Source: Oceanomicrobium pacificus (GTDB taxonomy: Bacteria; Pseudomonadota; Alphaproteobacteria; Rhodobacterales; Rhodobacteraceae). From it: a stretch of 64,000 bases of DNA. The DNA is taken from positions 1 through 64,000 of the forward strand of contig NZ_WUWG01000003.1 in the NCBI RefSeq assembly GCF_009833495.1. Reading direction: 5' to 3'. The translations under genes were made by a program, and so were the position numbers. The notes below the pieces were generated by a model that saw nothing but the letters and a program-made list of their open reading frames with translations, did not search any database and was not told the origin of the DNA. Shown here piece after piece: positions 25,005-33,804 of the stretch (position 1 is the stretch's first letter; each line of letters opens with the position of its first letter).

Positions 25005-25654
25005 TGGGGTCCCCCCGTCTCATCATCAGATCCAGCGGCAAAATCCCTGTTGCCGCCGCGACCGCCCCGGATGGGCGATTTCCCCCCGCACCGATACCGG
25101 CAGGTTGGGGAGCAAGCCTTAGCGAAACATGTATGCTGCTGCATATCAACCCCGCTGCCCGAGTCCGTTCCCGCTTTGGACCCGCCCGGTTCGCCCTGTC
25201 GCCGAACCCGCACAATCCGTTGCAAGAATTTGAAAAAGAAGCCGAAATCTGAACTGTAGGGATGCGATCTCTCCGGTCATTCTCGGCTGACGCCAGGTCA
25301 CCTGAAGACCGCGACGGGAACGGGCTGTTCACGCTTGCTCACATTCCGGGAATGGCGGGCCGTGTTGGCAGTCTGGATCAACAGCGAAGTCCGGAAATGC
25401 GGGAGGGGTCGTTGCCGCGCCTATTGTGCCCCCACAGCAGCGGCATGCAGAGTGCTCCGAGCCGCATTTCCGGGTTCTCCACCAGAGCCTTACGATACCG
25501 CACCACCAACGCCCTGTCATTCGGGGCGCTTGGCATGGGCGGATGATTGCCTAAAATCCAAACAAATTGGGAAATGTTTCGGTCCCGGTCACCGGAAAAC
25601 GCAGTCGTGCAGGTGTGCGCCTGAACCGCTTGGACGGCTGACGTCAGCGCAGGT
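25005..25654. other. 650-bp intergenic region, no gene recognised
   Basis: The stretch upstream of proX and downstream of the exported protein gene contains only short overlapping open frames on both strands, none with a recognisable motif or ribosome-binding site. The part nearest proX presumably carries its promoter. An AT-richer patch around 25549-25580 is visible. A decayed gene or mobile-element remnant is possible but not supported by any motif I can name. Confidence 0.4.
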
Positions 25655-26581
25655 TCACATCCGCCCGATCCGTTCCAACCCGTCGACAAGGCAGGCTTGT
25701 CCGTCCGCTTCCAGCTTCGCCTTCAGCCCGTTGCGATCGCCGGTGGTGGCGGCCAGTTTTCGCAGGAGCGCGTCACGGCCCACCGGGCTGTCGATGAAGG
25801 TGCGGGTCGGGATCAGTGCCTCGACCGGACTGCCGAGGGTGAGGATCGAGCGGTAGCCCCCCAGTGCCTCGAAGAGCGTGGCCGTGCAGGCCGCACTGTC
25901 CTCGGCACAGAGCGCATCGCAGGCGGCACGGAGCGGCGCGGCGAGGTCGGCTTCCGCGAGCCAGCCAGCACCTACTTTCCCCTTCAGGGGATGCCCGTCG
26001 GGCAGGGCTGCACGCGCGGTTGCCGCATCATCACTGTCAGCCCCGGTTTCGTCCCAGACGAGCATCTCCATCGTGTCGGGATAGCGCGGATCACCTGCCG
26101 CTGCGGCAAACCCGCTGCGTTCGCGTGCCGCGAGCGCAATCAGTGCCATCCGCGCGGCGCGCGGCTCGCCCAGGTCGACGAATGCGAGCGCATCATCGAA
26201 CGATGCATCGACGGACCAGATCGCCTGCCAGGCGCGCGCTAGCGGATCATCGGAGGCCGCGATCCAGACTGTGCCCGACAAGCCGCCCGGCTGGCGCAAA
26301 AGCGCGATCCGCGCATCCCGGTCAAGGCTTTCCAGCCAGGGGCCCTGCAAGTCTGCGGTCTTGTCGATGACCGAGATCAGGACCTGTGCCGCGTCGCTCT
26401 CTTGACGCGCCAGATCTGCCAGCGCGGGCAGTGCGGTCTCCTCTTCTCCGGCGAGCCAGGCCGAGACCGCATCGACAAAGGCGGGATCAACTGCGCCGTC
26501 CGGCGCGGCGCGGGCCGAGGTCGCGGCAAAAGCTGCCACGGCGATGGCACCGCCAAGAAGATAGGTCAGAAAACGGGTCAT
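25655..26581 (-). CDS. Exported protein of unknown function
   Basis: A 308-residue protein with a clear signal peptide (MTRFLTYLLGGAIAVAAFAATSARA). The mature part is Ala/Asp-rich and helical-looking, with repeated short helices (WLAGEEETALPALADLARQ, ARMALIALAARERSG) reminiscent of HEAT or TPR-type solenoids, and two close Cys residues (CDALCAEDSAAC). The start is placed at ATG 26581; the frame continues open far upstream, but that part is antisense to PPK2 and the methyltransferase. It is divergent from ppk2, sharing the promoter region with the FNR-type box. I do not recognise the family. Confidence 0.7.
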   Translation of the reverse strand: MTRFLTYLLGGAIAVAAFAATSARAAPDGAVDPAFVDAVSAWLAGEEETALPALADLARQESDAAQVLISVIDKTADLQGPWLESLDRDARIALLRQPGGLSGTVWIAASDDPLARAWQAIWSVDASFDDALAFVDLGEPRAARMALIALAARERSGFAAAAGDPRYPDTMEMLVWDETGADSDDAATARAALPDGHPLKGKVGAGWLAEADLAAPLRAACDALCAEDSAACTATLFEALGGYRSILTLGSPVEALIPTRTFIDSPVGRDALLRKLAATTGDRNGLKAKLEADGQACLVDGLERIGRM

Positions 26582-26656
26582 GCGGGGCACTCCGATCGCA
26601 GGCAAGTCCTTGCCAACTCTAGGCAAACAGGATCGACGCTTGCAAGCATCGCGGCC

Positions 26657-26670
26657 TTGACCCCGATCAA
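26657..26670. promoter_or_regulatory. FNR/CRP-type box upstream of ppk2
   Basis: TTGACCCCGATCAA matches the FNR consensus TTGAT-N4-ATCAA with one substitution and sits inside a longer palindrome CCTTGA/TCAAGG (26655-26672). Its centre (26663.5) would place a class II start site near 26705, 15 bases before the ppk2 ATG and compatible with its AAAGGAGCC ribosome-binding site. Suggests oxygen- or nitric-oxide-responsive expression by an FnrL or Dnr regulator. Confidence 0.65.
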
Positions 26671-26719
26671 GGCAGCCCTGTGGCGAGGTGCCTATCCTGC
26701 GCATCGAAAGGAGCCTGCC

Positions 26720-27661
26720 ATGACCCTTGCCGAACCGAAAACCGCCCGCAAATCCCGAAGCGGCGCAGACAAGCCCCGCCCGAAGCCGGACGCTTCCGCA
26801 CTCTTCGAGACCGGGACTTATCCCTATCCGGACAAGATGGACCGGGGGACGTACGAGAAGGAAAAAGCAGCGCTTCAGGCGGAACTCCTGAAGGTGCAGC
26901 TCTGGGCGGAGGAGGCAGGCGAGAAATTCGTCCTGCTCTTCGAGGGCCGCGACGCGGCCGGCAAGGGCGGCACGATCAAACGGTTCATGGAACATCTGAA
27001 CCCGCGCGCGGCGCGGGTCGTCGCCCTCAACAAACCCACATGGGAGGAAAACGGCCAATGGTATTTCCAGCGCTATCTGGAACATCTGCCGACCGTGGGT
27101 GAAATGGTCTTCTATGATCGGTCCTGGTACAACCGCGCCGGGGTCGAGCGGGTGATGGGATTCTGCGCACCCAATGACTATCTCGAATTCATGCGGCAGG
27201 CGCCGTCGCTGGAGCGGATGCTGGTCCGGTCGGGCATCCGGCTTCACAAATACTGGTTCTCGGTCACGCGGGAAGAACAGCAGGCGCGGTTTCGGTCCCG
27301 CCAGACCGACCCGCTGAAGCGCTGGAAGCTGAGCGCCATCGACGTGGCCTCGCTCGACCGGTGGGACGACTATACCGAGGCCAAGGAGGCGATGTTCTTC
27401 TACACCGACACGGCCGATGCGCCCTGGACGGTGATCAAGTCGAACTGCAAGAAACGCGCGCGGCTCAACTGCATGCGGCACTTCCTGTCGACGGTCGACT
27501 ATCCGGACAAGGACCATGCGATTGCGACCCCGCCGGACCCGCTCATTGTCGGGCGGGCCGAGCAGGTCATCAGTCGCGCGGACCATATCCTGGCCACGTC
27601 GCTCCACCCGGCGACACGCAAGAATGGCGGCGAGCCGCCGGCGGACCTTCGGCGTACCTGA
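26720..27661 (+). CDS. ppk2: Polyphosphate kinase 2
   Basis: A 313-residue PPK2-family kinase that transfers phosphate between polyphosphate and nucleotides. Walker A is GRDAAGKGG at residues 76-84, followed by the family-specific TIKRFMEHLNPRAARVVAL. The Walker B region is MVFYDRSWYNRAGVERVMGFC, and the lid includes RFRSRQTDPLKRWKLS. A single PPK2 domain of this length groups with the short class I-type enzymes. Start ATG 26720 with AAAGGAGCC upstream; longer upstream frame rejected because it overlaps the divergent promoter. The FNR-type box suggests a role in energy or polyphosphate balance under low oxygen. Confidence 0.93.
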   Translation: MTLAEPKTARKSRSGADKPRPKPDASALFETGTYPYPDKMDRGTYEKEKAALQAELLKVQLWAEEAGEKFVLLFEGRDAAGKGGTIKRFMEHLNPRAARVVALNKPTWEENGQWYFQRYLEHLPTVGEMVFYDRSWYNRAGVERVMGFCAPNDYLEFMRQAPSLERMLVRSGIRLHKYWFSVTREEQQARFRSRQTDPLKRWKLSAIDVASLDRWDDYTEAKEAMFFYTDTADAPWTVIKSNCKKRARLNCMRHFLSTVDYPDKDHAIATPPDPLIVGRAEQVISRADHILATSLHPATRKNGGEPPADLRRT

Positions 27662-27721
27662 ATTTCTTTCCAGGCAGGCTGTTTGCACGCTAGGCTGACC
27701 CCAAAACAGCGGGAGCAGCGC

Positions 27722-28459
27722 GTGGACGAGCAGATTTTCCAACGGTTTGCCCGGCGGGAAGCGGAACATTGGTGGTGTATCGGCCGACGCGCGATCCTGC
27801 GGGACACGGTCGCCGCCGAGATCCCGAAGCCCGATGGCCGGCCCTTGCGGATTCTGGATGCCGGTTGCGGCACCGGCGGCAACCTGCCCGTTCTGGCCGA
27901 ATTCGGAGACGTGGACGGGTTCGAGTTCAATGACGGCGCGGCCGCGCTCGCATCGGAACGGCTCGGCAAGCCCGTTCCCTTCGGCGCCTTGCCGGACGGC
28001 ATTCCCGACTATCCCGACCCGTTCGACCTGATCGTGTTGCTCGACGTGCTCGAACATATCGAGGATGACCGCGCCACGCTTCGAAATCTGGCTGCCAAAC
28101 TGGCGCCCGACGGGCGTTTGCTCGTGACCGTGCCGGCTTTCCAGTTCCTATGGTCGCGACATGACGAGTTGCACCACCATTTCCGGCGGTACACGAAGGC
28201 GACGCTGTCCGCTGTTGCGCAGGATGCCGGCCTGACGGTCGAGAAGAAGTTCTACTTCAACAGCACGCTTTTTCCGGCGGCCGTTGCGCAACGCATGGCG
28301 ATGCGGCTGAAGCAGAGCGATGCTCCGGACGCCGATGTGCCACGACCGGTGATCAACGAGACGTTCAAGCGGATCTTCCTTGCCGAACGCCACATCGTGC
28401 GACATGTGCCGATGCCGGTCGGGCTGTCGCTCGGGGCAGTTTTGACGCTGAAGGATTGA
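27722..28459 (+). CDS. Class I SAM-dependent methyltransferase
   Basis: A 245-residue methyltransferase. Motif I is ILDAGCGTGGNLPVL, the acidic residue at the end of strand 2 is in DGFEFN, motif II is FDLIVLLDVLEHIEDD and post-motif LAPDGRLLVTVPAFQFLWSRHDELHHHFRRYT is typical of methyltransferases that act on lipids or glycans. I prefer the GTG at 27722 (after GGGAGCAGC) to the TTG at 27683. A C-terminal extension with LAERHIVRHVPMPVGLSLGAVL may be a membrane-proximal helix. First gene of the glycan island on the + strand. Confidence 0.85.
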   Translation: MDEQIFQRFARREAEHWWCIGRRAILRDTVAAEIPKPDGRPLRILDAGCGTGGNLPVLAEFGDVDGFEFNDGAAALASERLGKPVPFGALPDGIPDYPDPFDLIVLLDVLEHIEDDRATLRNLAAKLAPDGRLLVTVPAFQFLWSRHDELHHHFRRYTKATLSAVAQDAGLTVEKKFYFNSTLFPAAVAQRMAMRLKQSDAPDADVPRPVINETFKRIFLAERHIVRHVPMPVGLSLGAVLTLKD

Positions 28460-28487
28460 ACACACGGTTTACCTATTCCGTTCAGCT

Positions 28488-29213
28488 TCATCCGGTCGCT
28501 TGCCATCGCGAGACATAGTCGCCCTGTAGCGCCTTACCGGTCCCATGCGACGCTGACTTGCGCACCGCGTAGAAAAGGTAGCTGCGTTGCGGCGTGAGTT
28601 TGCCACGCGCTCGAACGCGGTTTCCTGTTCCGGTCGGGTCCTCGATGCGCCAAGGCTTGTCGCGCGGGCGCTCCGGGATCAGCATGCAATCGATAAGTTC
28701 GCAGTTGCAAGCGCGGACCCAGAAGGCAAACACCAGTTCCGGACTGAACTGGTAGAAGCCATGCCCGAACCAGTTGTTGCCGGGTGCCATGGACATGAAT
28801 ATGCCGCCGTCTTTCAGGAGCCGATATGCGTTCGTCATGGATGTCTTTACATCGAAGACATGCTCCAATGTGCCGCCATCGAAAACGAAGTCGTATGTGC
28901 CTTCCAAAGAGTCCGGGATCGGGTCGTTCAGGTCGTGCACATGGGTTGCGCCTTCGAAGTCCGAAAAGTCGAGGCTGTCGACTTGCCCGGCGCCGAGTGC
29001 GCGAAACAACGGCTCGGTGTATCCCTCTGGATCGGAGAGTTGGCTTAAAGGCGTTCGCTGACCTATTTGTCGTAAGCGCTGTTCCGCAAGCGTCTTGAAA
29101 TGCGGCCGGGTGATATGCAGCTTTTGACGGCCAAGCATCACCATCGTGAAGTTCGGCTCGAGATGAGGCGTGATACTCAGGAGTTGCGTCAGAACTGCAA
29201 TATCTATTCCCAT
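28488..29213 (-). CDS. Methyltransferase-like protein, glycan island
   Basis: A 241-residue protein. The core YDFVFDGGTLEHVFDVKTSMTNAYRLLKDGGIFMSMAPGNNW matches the motif II to post-III region of class I SAM methyltransferases, but the glycine-rich motif I is not recognisable in its expected place (RALGAGQVDSLDFSDF), so SAM binding may be altered. A Cys/Glu-rich segment follows. Last gene of a minus-strand run beginning near 33600. Probably modifies a surface sugar, or is a scaffold derived from such an enzyme. Confidence 0.65.
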   Translation of the reverse strand: MGIDIAVLTQLLSITPHLEPNFTMVMLGRQKLHITRPHFKTLAEQRLRQIGQRTPLSQLSDPEGYTEPLFRALGAGQVDSLDFSDFEGATHVHDLNDPIPDSLEGTYDFVFDGGTLEHVFDVKTSMTNAYRLLKDGGIFMSMAPGNNWFGHGFYQFSPELVFAFWVRACNCELIDCMLIPERPRDKPWRIEDPTGTGNRVRARGKLTPQRSYLFYAVRKSASHGTGKALQGDYVSRWQATG

Positions 29214-29222
29214 CGGATGTTC

Positions 29223-29894
29223 CTAAACTTTGTGCACCACAAGAACCTGGTCCTTTCGGCGCTTCAGGAATTTAGCCTGGAACAAAAAACACCCACTAAA
29301 TGTATTGGATATTTCGTTGAACGCTTCTTGCAGTCCGGAAACAGGATGCGTGAATGAATTGGTCTCCAGATACTCGCCGAAGAGCGCAGCAGTTTTTGGA
29401 TAACCGCGTGTTTCATAGACAGGGGGCTGCCAACGAAGATCTTCAATAATGTAGAGGCCGCCGGACTTAAGCTTTGGAAAAAGATGGACAAATGCATGTT
29501 GCTGATGATGCGACGCATGACTGGCATCATCGATGATGATGTCAAAAGCCTCTTGCTCGGCCGCAACCTCTGCGATCTCGACCTCGTTGTCCATGTTGCA
29601 CCTGATGAAGGTGAAGCGCGGATCCGAGAACCATGAAAAGTCCGATACATCCAATCCGGTGATATGCGCTTTTCTGAAATACTCCAGCCACATACGCACC
29701 GAAGGAAGATCCGTCGTCTGCCGGTCGACGGACCGTTCGTGTTCAGGACCTCCGATCTGAAGGCCCATCTCCAGAAACCTGATGTCCCTGTCGCGAAATG
29801 GGGCAAAGAGCATGTGATAGAGTTCAGTATATCTGTGCTTTCCCGGTCCCTTGTCAGACCCGAACTTTTCGGCCAGTGCGGATAGGTCATTCAT
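29223..29894 (-). CDS. Class I SAM-dependent methyltransferase (macrocin/mycinamicin O-methyltransferase-like)
   Basis: A 223-residue enzyme. ALAEKFGSDKGPGKHRYTELYHMLF is the characteristic N-terminal signature of sugar O-methyltransferases resembling macrocin and mycinamicin methylases. IRFLEMGLQIGGPE is motif I, ITGLDVSDFSWF the acidic strand-2 end, and FDIIIDDASHASHHQQHAFVHLFPKLKSGGLYIIEDL carries the paired Asp metal site and the His. The gene is visibly AT-richer than its surroundings (for example 29281-29340). Overlaps the upstream glycosyltransferase stop by 8 bases. Likely O-methylates a surface-glycan sugar. Confidence 0.82.
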   Translation of the reverse strand: MNDLSALAEKFGSDKGPGKHRYTELYHMLFAPFRDRDIRFLEMGLQIGGPEHERSVDRQTTDLPSVRMWLEYFRKAHITGLDVSDFSWFSDPRFTFIRCNMDNEVEIAEVAAEQEAFDIIIDDASHASHHQQHAFVHLFPKLKSGGLYIIEDLRWQPPVYETRGYPKTAALFGEYLETNSFTHPVSGLQEAFNEISNTFSGCFLFQAKFLKRRKDQVLVVHKV

Positions 29895-30744
29895 CTTGGG
29901 TCTCAGTGTCTTTCGTCGGAATGGGCGCTTGCTCGGGATCTATGCCATGCTTTTCAAGCAGGACATCCATGTAACTGCCCGGCTCCGGTCGCCCGCCGAT
30001 ATGGCTCAAACGAGCTCTGATACGGCGTCCATAGAAATGCACGGAATAGGTTGAATCGAGAACCCGACGGGCAACGCGTTCTAGCGCTTTGGATTTGGTC
30101 AGCATCCGGCGGCGTTGGAACGGGATAGGATAGAGACCGCTCGTCGGCTGGGCAAATCTGTCTTCGCCGGTTTGTTTCAGGTGCCATGTGATGGCGTGGG
30201 GTCCCCAGACGCCCCAGGGCATCTCGCTGACATGTGTCGGTTCACCCGCGGCGGCGCGCGCGCGCATCCGCTCTTTCACCGGCTCTGAAAACCACGGCGG
30301 AATACCGTACTCGTCATTGGTCATATCCATGAGCGCTTGAAGTGCAGGACTGTTCTGCGGCAGTCCCAAAACGCCACCGTTGATATGGTGATCGGACTCC
30401 CAGCCGAAAAAATGACCTGTCTCAGTCTCGAACGGGCGAACGCAATAGGCGTCTGTGTCGGCCCAGATCACGTTGTTGGACTGGGCAAGCAGCCGGTATC
30501 GGAACACGTCGGAGAATAGTGCCAGGCTTCCGGTCCGGCCATGGGTGATGAACTGGTCGATATCGAGAACCGCGCGCCCGTCGCGCAACTCGGCAGCTTT
30601 GGGCACATTTTCTACCGGTCCGTAGTGATAGAGGATGGTCCGGTGCCCCGCGTCGATGAACGACTGGATGCAGAGTTGTTCGACATAGCTGAGTGGGCCT
30701 TCAACCCACAGCATGCAGATCGTTGGCAAGCTGCTATTTATCAT
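29887..30744 (-). CDS. Glycosyltransferase with DXD motif (capsular polysaccharide/GT32-like)
   Basis: A 285-residue putative transferase. LPTICMLWVEGPLSYVEQLCIQSFIDAGHRTILYHY is the start of a nucleotide-sugar fold, and NVIWADTDAYCVRPFE gives the metal-binding Asp-x-Asp followed by the YCVRP segment common in GT32-type and capsule enzymes. DHHINGGVLGLPQNSPAL is the acceptor-side loop. Start by ATGA overlap with the sulfotransferase-like gene upstream. No transmembrane segments, so cytoplasmic assembly of a repeat unit is likely. Confidence 0.75.
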   Translation of the reverse strand: MINSSLPTICMLWVEGPLSYVEQLCIQSFIDAGHRTILYHYGPVENVPKAAELRDGRAVLDIDQFITHGRTGSLALFSDVFRYRLLAQSNNVIWADTDAYCVRPFETETGHFFGWESDHHINGGVLGLPQNSPALQALMDMTNDEYGIPPWFSEPVKERMRARAAAGEPTHVSEMPWGVWGPHAITWHLKQTGEDRFAQPTSGLYPIPFQRRRMLTKSKALERVARRVLDSTYSVHFYGRRIRARLSHIGGRPEPGSYMDVLLEKHGIDPEQAPIPTKDTETQDE

Positions 30745-31727
30745 AGGATTTCATCCGCCAAATCTGTTGTGCCACTCGTGTTCAAGATCCGACTCCAGTC
30801 CTTTTCATACAATCGTCTGAGATGGTCCCGCTCATGTTGTTTCCAGGGGTCGAAACGTTCAAATGTCTCTCCGCGCGGGTACTTGTCCTGAAATTCCTGC
30901 CGTCGCTCAATTGCGGCATCGGCACCGTGGGCTGCTGCGTATTCTTCGATAGCGTCGATTGCCCGCTGGGATGCGGACGGGCGGGACGATTTCCCCGTCG
31001 GGACCTTGATCCGATCAGGCGGCATTTGACCCTCGGTCATATGCTCGAAAATCTTCATGAACCGGTCTTTCATATCCTCATAGCGCCAGACGAAAAGCTG
31101 TGCATCGGGTGCTCGCTTTCGTAATAGCGCAAGGCAATCGGACCAATTAGGTGGGTGCTCCAGCACATTCTGGCACATCCGACGGTAGGGTATGTATTTG
31201 TATCCGTTCGCAGACCGGACAAATTCGACATAGGCCGAGGCAAAAAAATCGGGGTAGGAGCGGATACAAAAGTAAATCCGGTCGGCCCGGACCGGCAGGT
31301 GGTCGAAGAAGATTTCCGAAAAAATCTCGCGCCGCGGATACAGGGTTCCCTGTCGCGCGCACTGACCGCAATGTCCGAACAGGTTTTCTTCCGAAATCAG
31401 AATCCTTTCGCCCGTTTCAATTGGCAGAAGATGCGAAAACGTATCTATACGGGCGGTCAAGTCTGCCTCCGTTACGGTCGGATCATAGTCGAGCCCCAAG
31501 ATGTCATAGGCGCGATACTGGCAGGGCACCGTGTAGCCTTTGCGGACGTGGCGGTGATGGATGTAGTGCAGGCCACGCTTGGCGAGCGCGCCACTGTTGC
31601 GGCGCAGCAGTCGTTGCAGAGAGGTTGTGCCGGTTTTGTGCGCACCGGCATGAAGCGTCAACCGGGTCCCGTTTGAGAATTCAGGCAACCTCCGCGATCC
31701 TTTCGGCAAAAGCCGACCAGTCAGCAT
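30741..31727 (-). CDS. Sulfotransferase-like protein
   Basis: A 328-residue protein. RLTLHAGAHKTGTTSLQRLL carries a P-loop-like 5'-phosphosulfate-binding motif (HKTGTT) at the N-terminus, and IYFCIRSYPDFFASAYVEFVRS matches the 3'-phosphate-binding Arg/Ser region. This is the layout of PAPS-dependent sulfotransferases, though non-canonical. A glycan or lipid would be the acceptor, using cytoplasmic PAPS. The ATG at 31727 makes it overlap the upstream fusion gene by 47 bases; a shorter start near the HAGAHKTG strand cannot be excluded. A sulfated surface glycan would suit a marine organism. Confidence 0.65.
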   Translation of the reverse strand: MLTGRLLPKGSRRLPEFSNGTRLTLHAGAHKTGTTSLQRLLRRNSGALAKRGLHYIHHRHVRKGYTVPCQYRAYDILGLDYDPTVTEADLTARIDTFSHLLPIETGERILISEENLFGHCGQCARQGTLYPRREIFSEIFFDHLPVRADRIYFCIRSYPDFFASAYVEFVRSANGYKYIPYRRMCQNVLEHPPNWSDCLALLRKRAPDAQLFVWRYEDMKDRFMKIFEHMTEGQMPPDRIKVPTGKSSRPSASQRAIDAIEEYAAAHGADAAIERRQEFQDKYPRGETFERFDPWKQHERDHLRRLYEKDWSRILNTSGTTDLADEIL

Positions 31728-33585
31728 CGTCGACCAATCCGGCGATGCGGCTGCGGTGCCAGTCGCACGCCTTTGCGTGAAAGTCTCGCAATGCGCGATC
31801 CTCCATCAGCGGACCGATGGCGTGCTCGATCTCTGGACTCCGCTCCCGCAATGCCGTGTCGCGTTCTGTATTGATGTTCATGTCCGTCCAGTAGTCGAGT
31901 CCCTGATCCTGGTCGAAATGGTTCGTCCGCCCGCGATCACGCTTCACGAGGAAGCTTTCTACGGAACGGACCGCGTAATGATGGAGCCGGGCCAGATCAT
32001 GGCGGAAGCCCGAATAGGCGCTCCACCCCCGCGTGAAATAGCCCTCCGGCATTGGTTGCCCGCCCGCGTCCACCCATTTCGGCATCGGCGCGGTCGGCGT
32101 CAGCGCTGGCCGGTGCACGCGCAGGCGCTCGAGCGCAGTCGTATTGCGCGCCAGCGTCTTCAATCCGGTCGACTTGTAGGTTTTGAACTCCAACTCCCCC
32201 GCGCACGCGGTGAACTGGCTGGTGATCGGGCGGTCCTCGTAGGCAACGATTCCGTCATTGCCGAAGAGTTTCCAGCAGAAGGAAAAAATGTCCGCATCCG
32301 GTACCGCAGCAAACAGGGCATCGAGCGTGCCGTCGCCTGTGCGGATGTTCAGGAACTCGTCACAATCCATACAGGTCAGCCAACCGGATCGCTGGTATTG
32401 CGGGTGCTGGGGCACGCGGCGCAGTGCCACCCTTTGGGGTCCGAGATGTTTCGGAACTTCGTTCCGCACATGATGGACGAGGCCCATCTCCTGAAGCCTG
32501 TCGGCGATCAGATCGGTGCCGTCGGCGCAGTCATTCGTGAAGATGATGAAATCGGTGAACCCGATCATCCGGTTGAAGGCAATCCATTCGAGCATGAACG
32601 GACCTTCGTTTTTCATCGTGGTCACGATCGTGCGGACGTTCGGATCGGCGCCTTCGCGCAAGGCGAGTGCAGGCAGGGCCGTGTCGGACACGGCCGTCGG
32701 CGCCACGGCGGACGGCTCTGCCCGTTTGAGCGCGCGGAAGGCACGGGTCGCGCGGTTGGCCATCTCCTTGCGGTCGCGGTCGTTGAAATATTTCGACAGA
32801 CCGCCCCGGTACCAGGGCAGGCGCCGTCGCGCACGATAAAGCCCGTAGAAATCGCGCTCGGTCAGATCGCCGTGTAGCATTGCATGCATGACCGGTTTCA
32901 GAGCATCGATCTTGCGCAGGAAAACAGCCGATTTGTGGTTCGAGAACCAGCATTTGTAGCCTGTGACATTCGGGCCTTCGAGCCGTTCAAAGTGACGCCG
33001 GTCAGGTTCGAAGAACGGGTCGTAGAAGATGGCTGCATGCCCGAGCGCGCCGATGCCCTCGGCCGCATCCGACAGGGGCAAGGTCCAGTCCTGCCGCCGG
33101 CCGTTGAGGTAGCGTTCCTCCCACGGAACGAGCTCCTCGTCGAGCGTCGACTGCGGATTGAATGCGGCGACATGCGCCCCTGGAATGAGGCTGCCGAAGG
33201 CCAGCGCCGCATAGGCACCCATCGAGGATCCCGCCAGCAGCACACGGTCATATCCGTCAAAGAACCCGTCCGCTGCCAGAGCCTCGAACCGAGCGATCAG
33301 TTCGGGGTTGCGAAACCAGTCGGCAATATGGGCCATCACGCCCAGATGCGCGACATTCTCGTCCGAAGCGAACTTGTAGGCCCAAGGCGCCCGGTCAAGC
33401 GCGGTGTCTCCGACATTCGACAGATTGTCGAACGTGATGAGCAGCCGGTTCACGGGGCGCTTGACGAAGACCAGCGAATACCGCTCCTGCTTCTCAAAAA
33501 AACCTTCCCCCTGGCTGCGCGGATGCAGGTCGAGAAACCACTGTGGCAAGCTATCGCTGGAGGGCTCTGTGGAGGTTTTCGTCAT
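31681..33585 (-). CDS. Fusion of alpha/beta-hydrolase-like domain and glycosyltransferase family 2-like domain
   Basis: With the start at ATG 33585 the protein has 634 residues; the frame is open to 33720 and no start has a good ribosome-binding site. The N-terminal half (about 1-290) looks like an alpha/beta hydrolase: LLITFDNLSNVGD, then VLLAGSSMGAYAAL with the Ser nucleophile at about 121. The C-terminal half (about 315-634) is a GT2/GT92-like domain starting RTIVTTMKNEGPFMLEWIAFN, with metal motif MDCDEFLNI near 407-411 and an HHYAVRSVESFLVKRDRGR tail. First gene of the minus-strand glycan run. May deacylate and glycosylate the same substrate. Confidence 0.75.
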   Translation of the reverse strand: MTKTSTEPSSDSLPQWFLDLHPRSQGEGFFEKQERYSLVFVKRPVNRLLITFDNLSNVGDTALDRAPWAYKFASDENVAHLGVMAHIADWFRNPELIARFEALAADGFFDGYDRVLLAGSSMGAYAALAFGSLIPGAHVAAFNPQSTLDEELVPWEERYLNGRRQDWTLPLSDAAEGIGALGHAAIFYDPFFEPDRRHFERLEGPNVTGYKCWFSNHKSAVFLRKIDALKPVMHAMLHGDLTERDFYGLYRARRRLPWYRGGLSKYFNDRDRKEMANRATRAFRALKRAEPSAVAPTAVSDTALPALALREGADPNVRTIVTTMKNEGPFMLEWIAFNRMIGFTDFIIFTNDCADGTDLIADRLQEMGLVHHVRNEVPKHLGPQRVALRRVPQHPQYQRSGWLTCMDCDEFLNIRTGDGTLDALFAAVPDADIFSFCWKLFGNDGIVAYEDRPITSQFTACAGELEFKTYKSTGLKTLARNTTALERLRVHRPALTPTAPMPKWVDAGGQPMPEGYFTRGWSAYSGFRHDLARLHHYAVRSVESFLVKRDRGRTNHFDQDQGLDYWTDMNINTERDTALRERSPEIEHAIGPLMEDRALRDFHAKACDWHRSRIAGLVDDADWSAFAERIAEVA

Positions 33586-33804
33586 GGTCTTCGATTGTTG
33601 CGCCATCTGGTCGGGACAGTAGGGCAGGCACAGCATCGGGGCAACGGGCAATGGTTCGCCGTTGATGCTGGACATGACAGAAACTGTTGTCGCCAAGACA
33701 TGCTGAAGAGACCTTAACATCCGGATGCTTGCCCGGACGGCTGGTTTCGATCAGAAAAGGCTGTGCCCGCGACCGGCCGGGTCAGTTAAACAAGGCGCAG
33801 CCCC

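Noticed and set aside
25262-25689. Short frames in the 650-bp gap as a possible transposase remnant
   Set aside because: No DDE or helix-turn-helix motif, inverted repeats or target duplications are visible on either strand. I could not support a mobile-element call.
25655-28057. 800-codon minus-strand frame as one gene
   Set aside because: Only the last 308 codons (from ATG 26581, with a signal peptide) look real. The upstream part is antisense to ppk2 and the methyltransferase.
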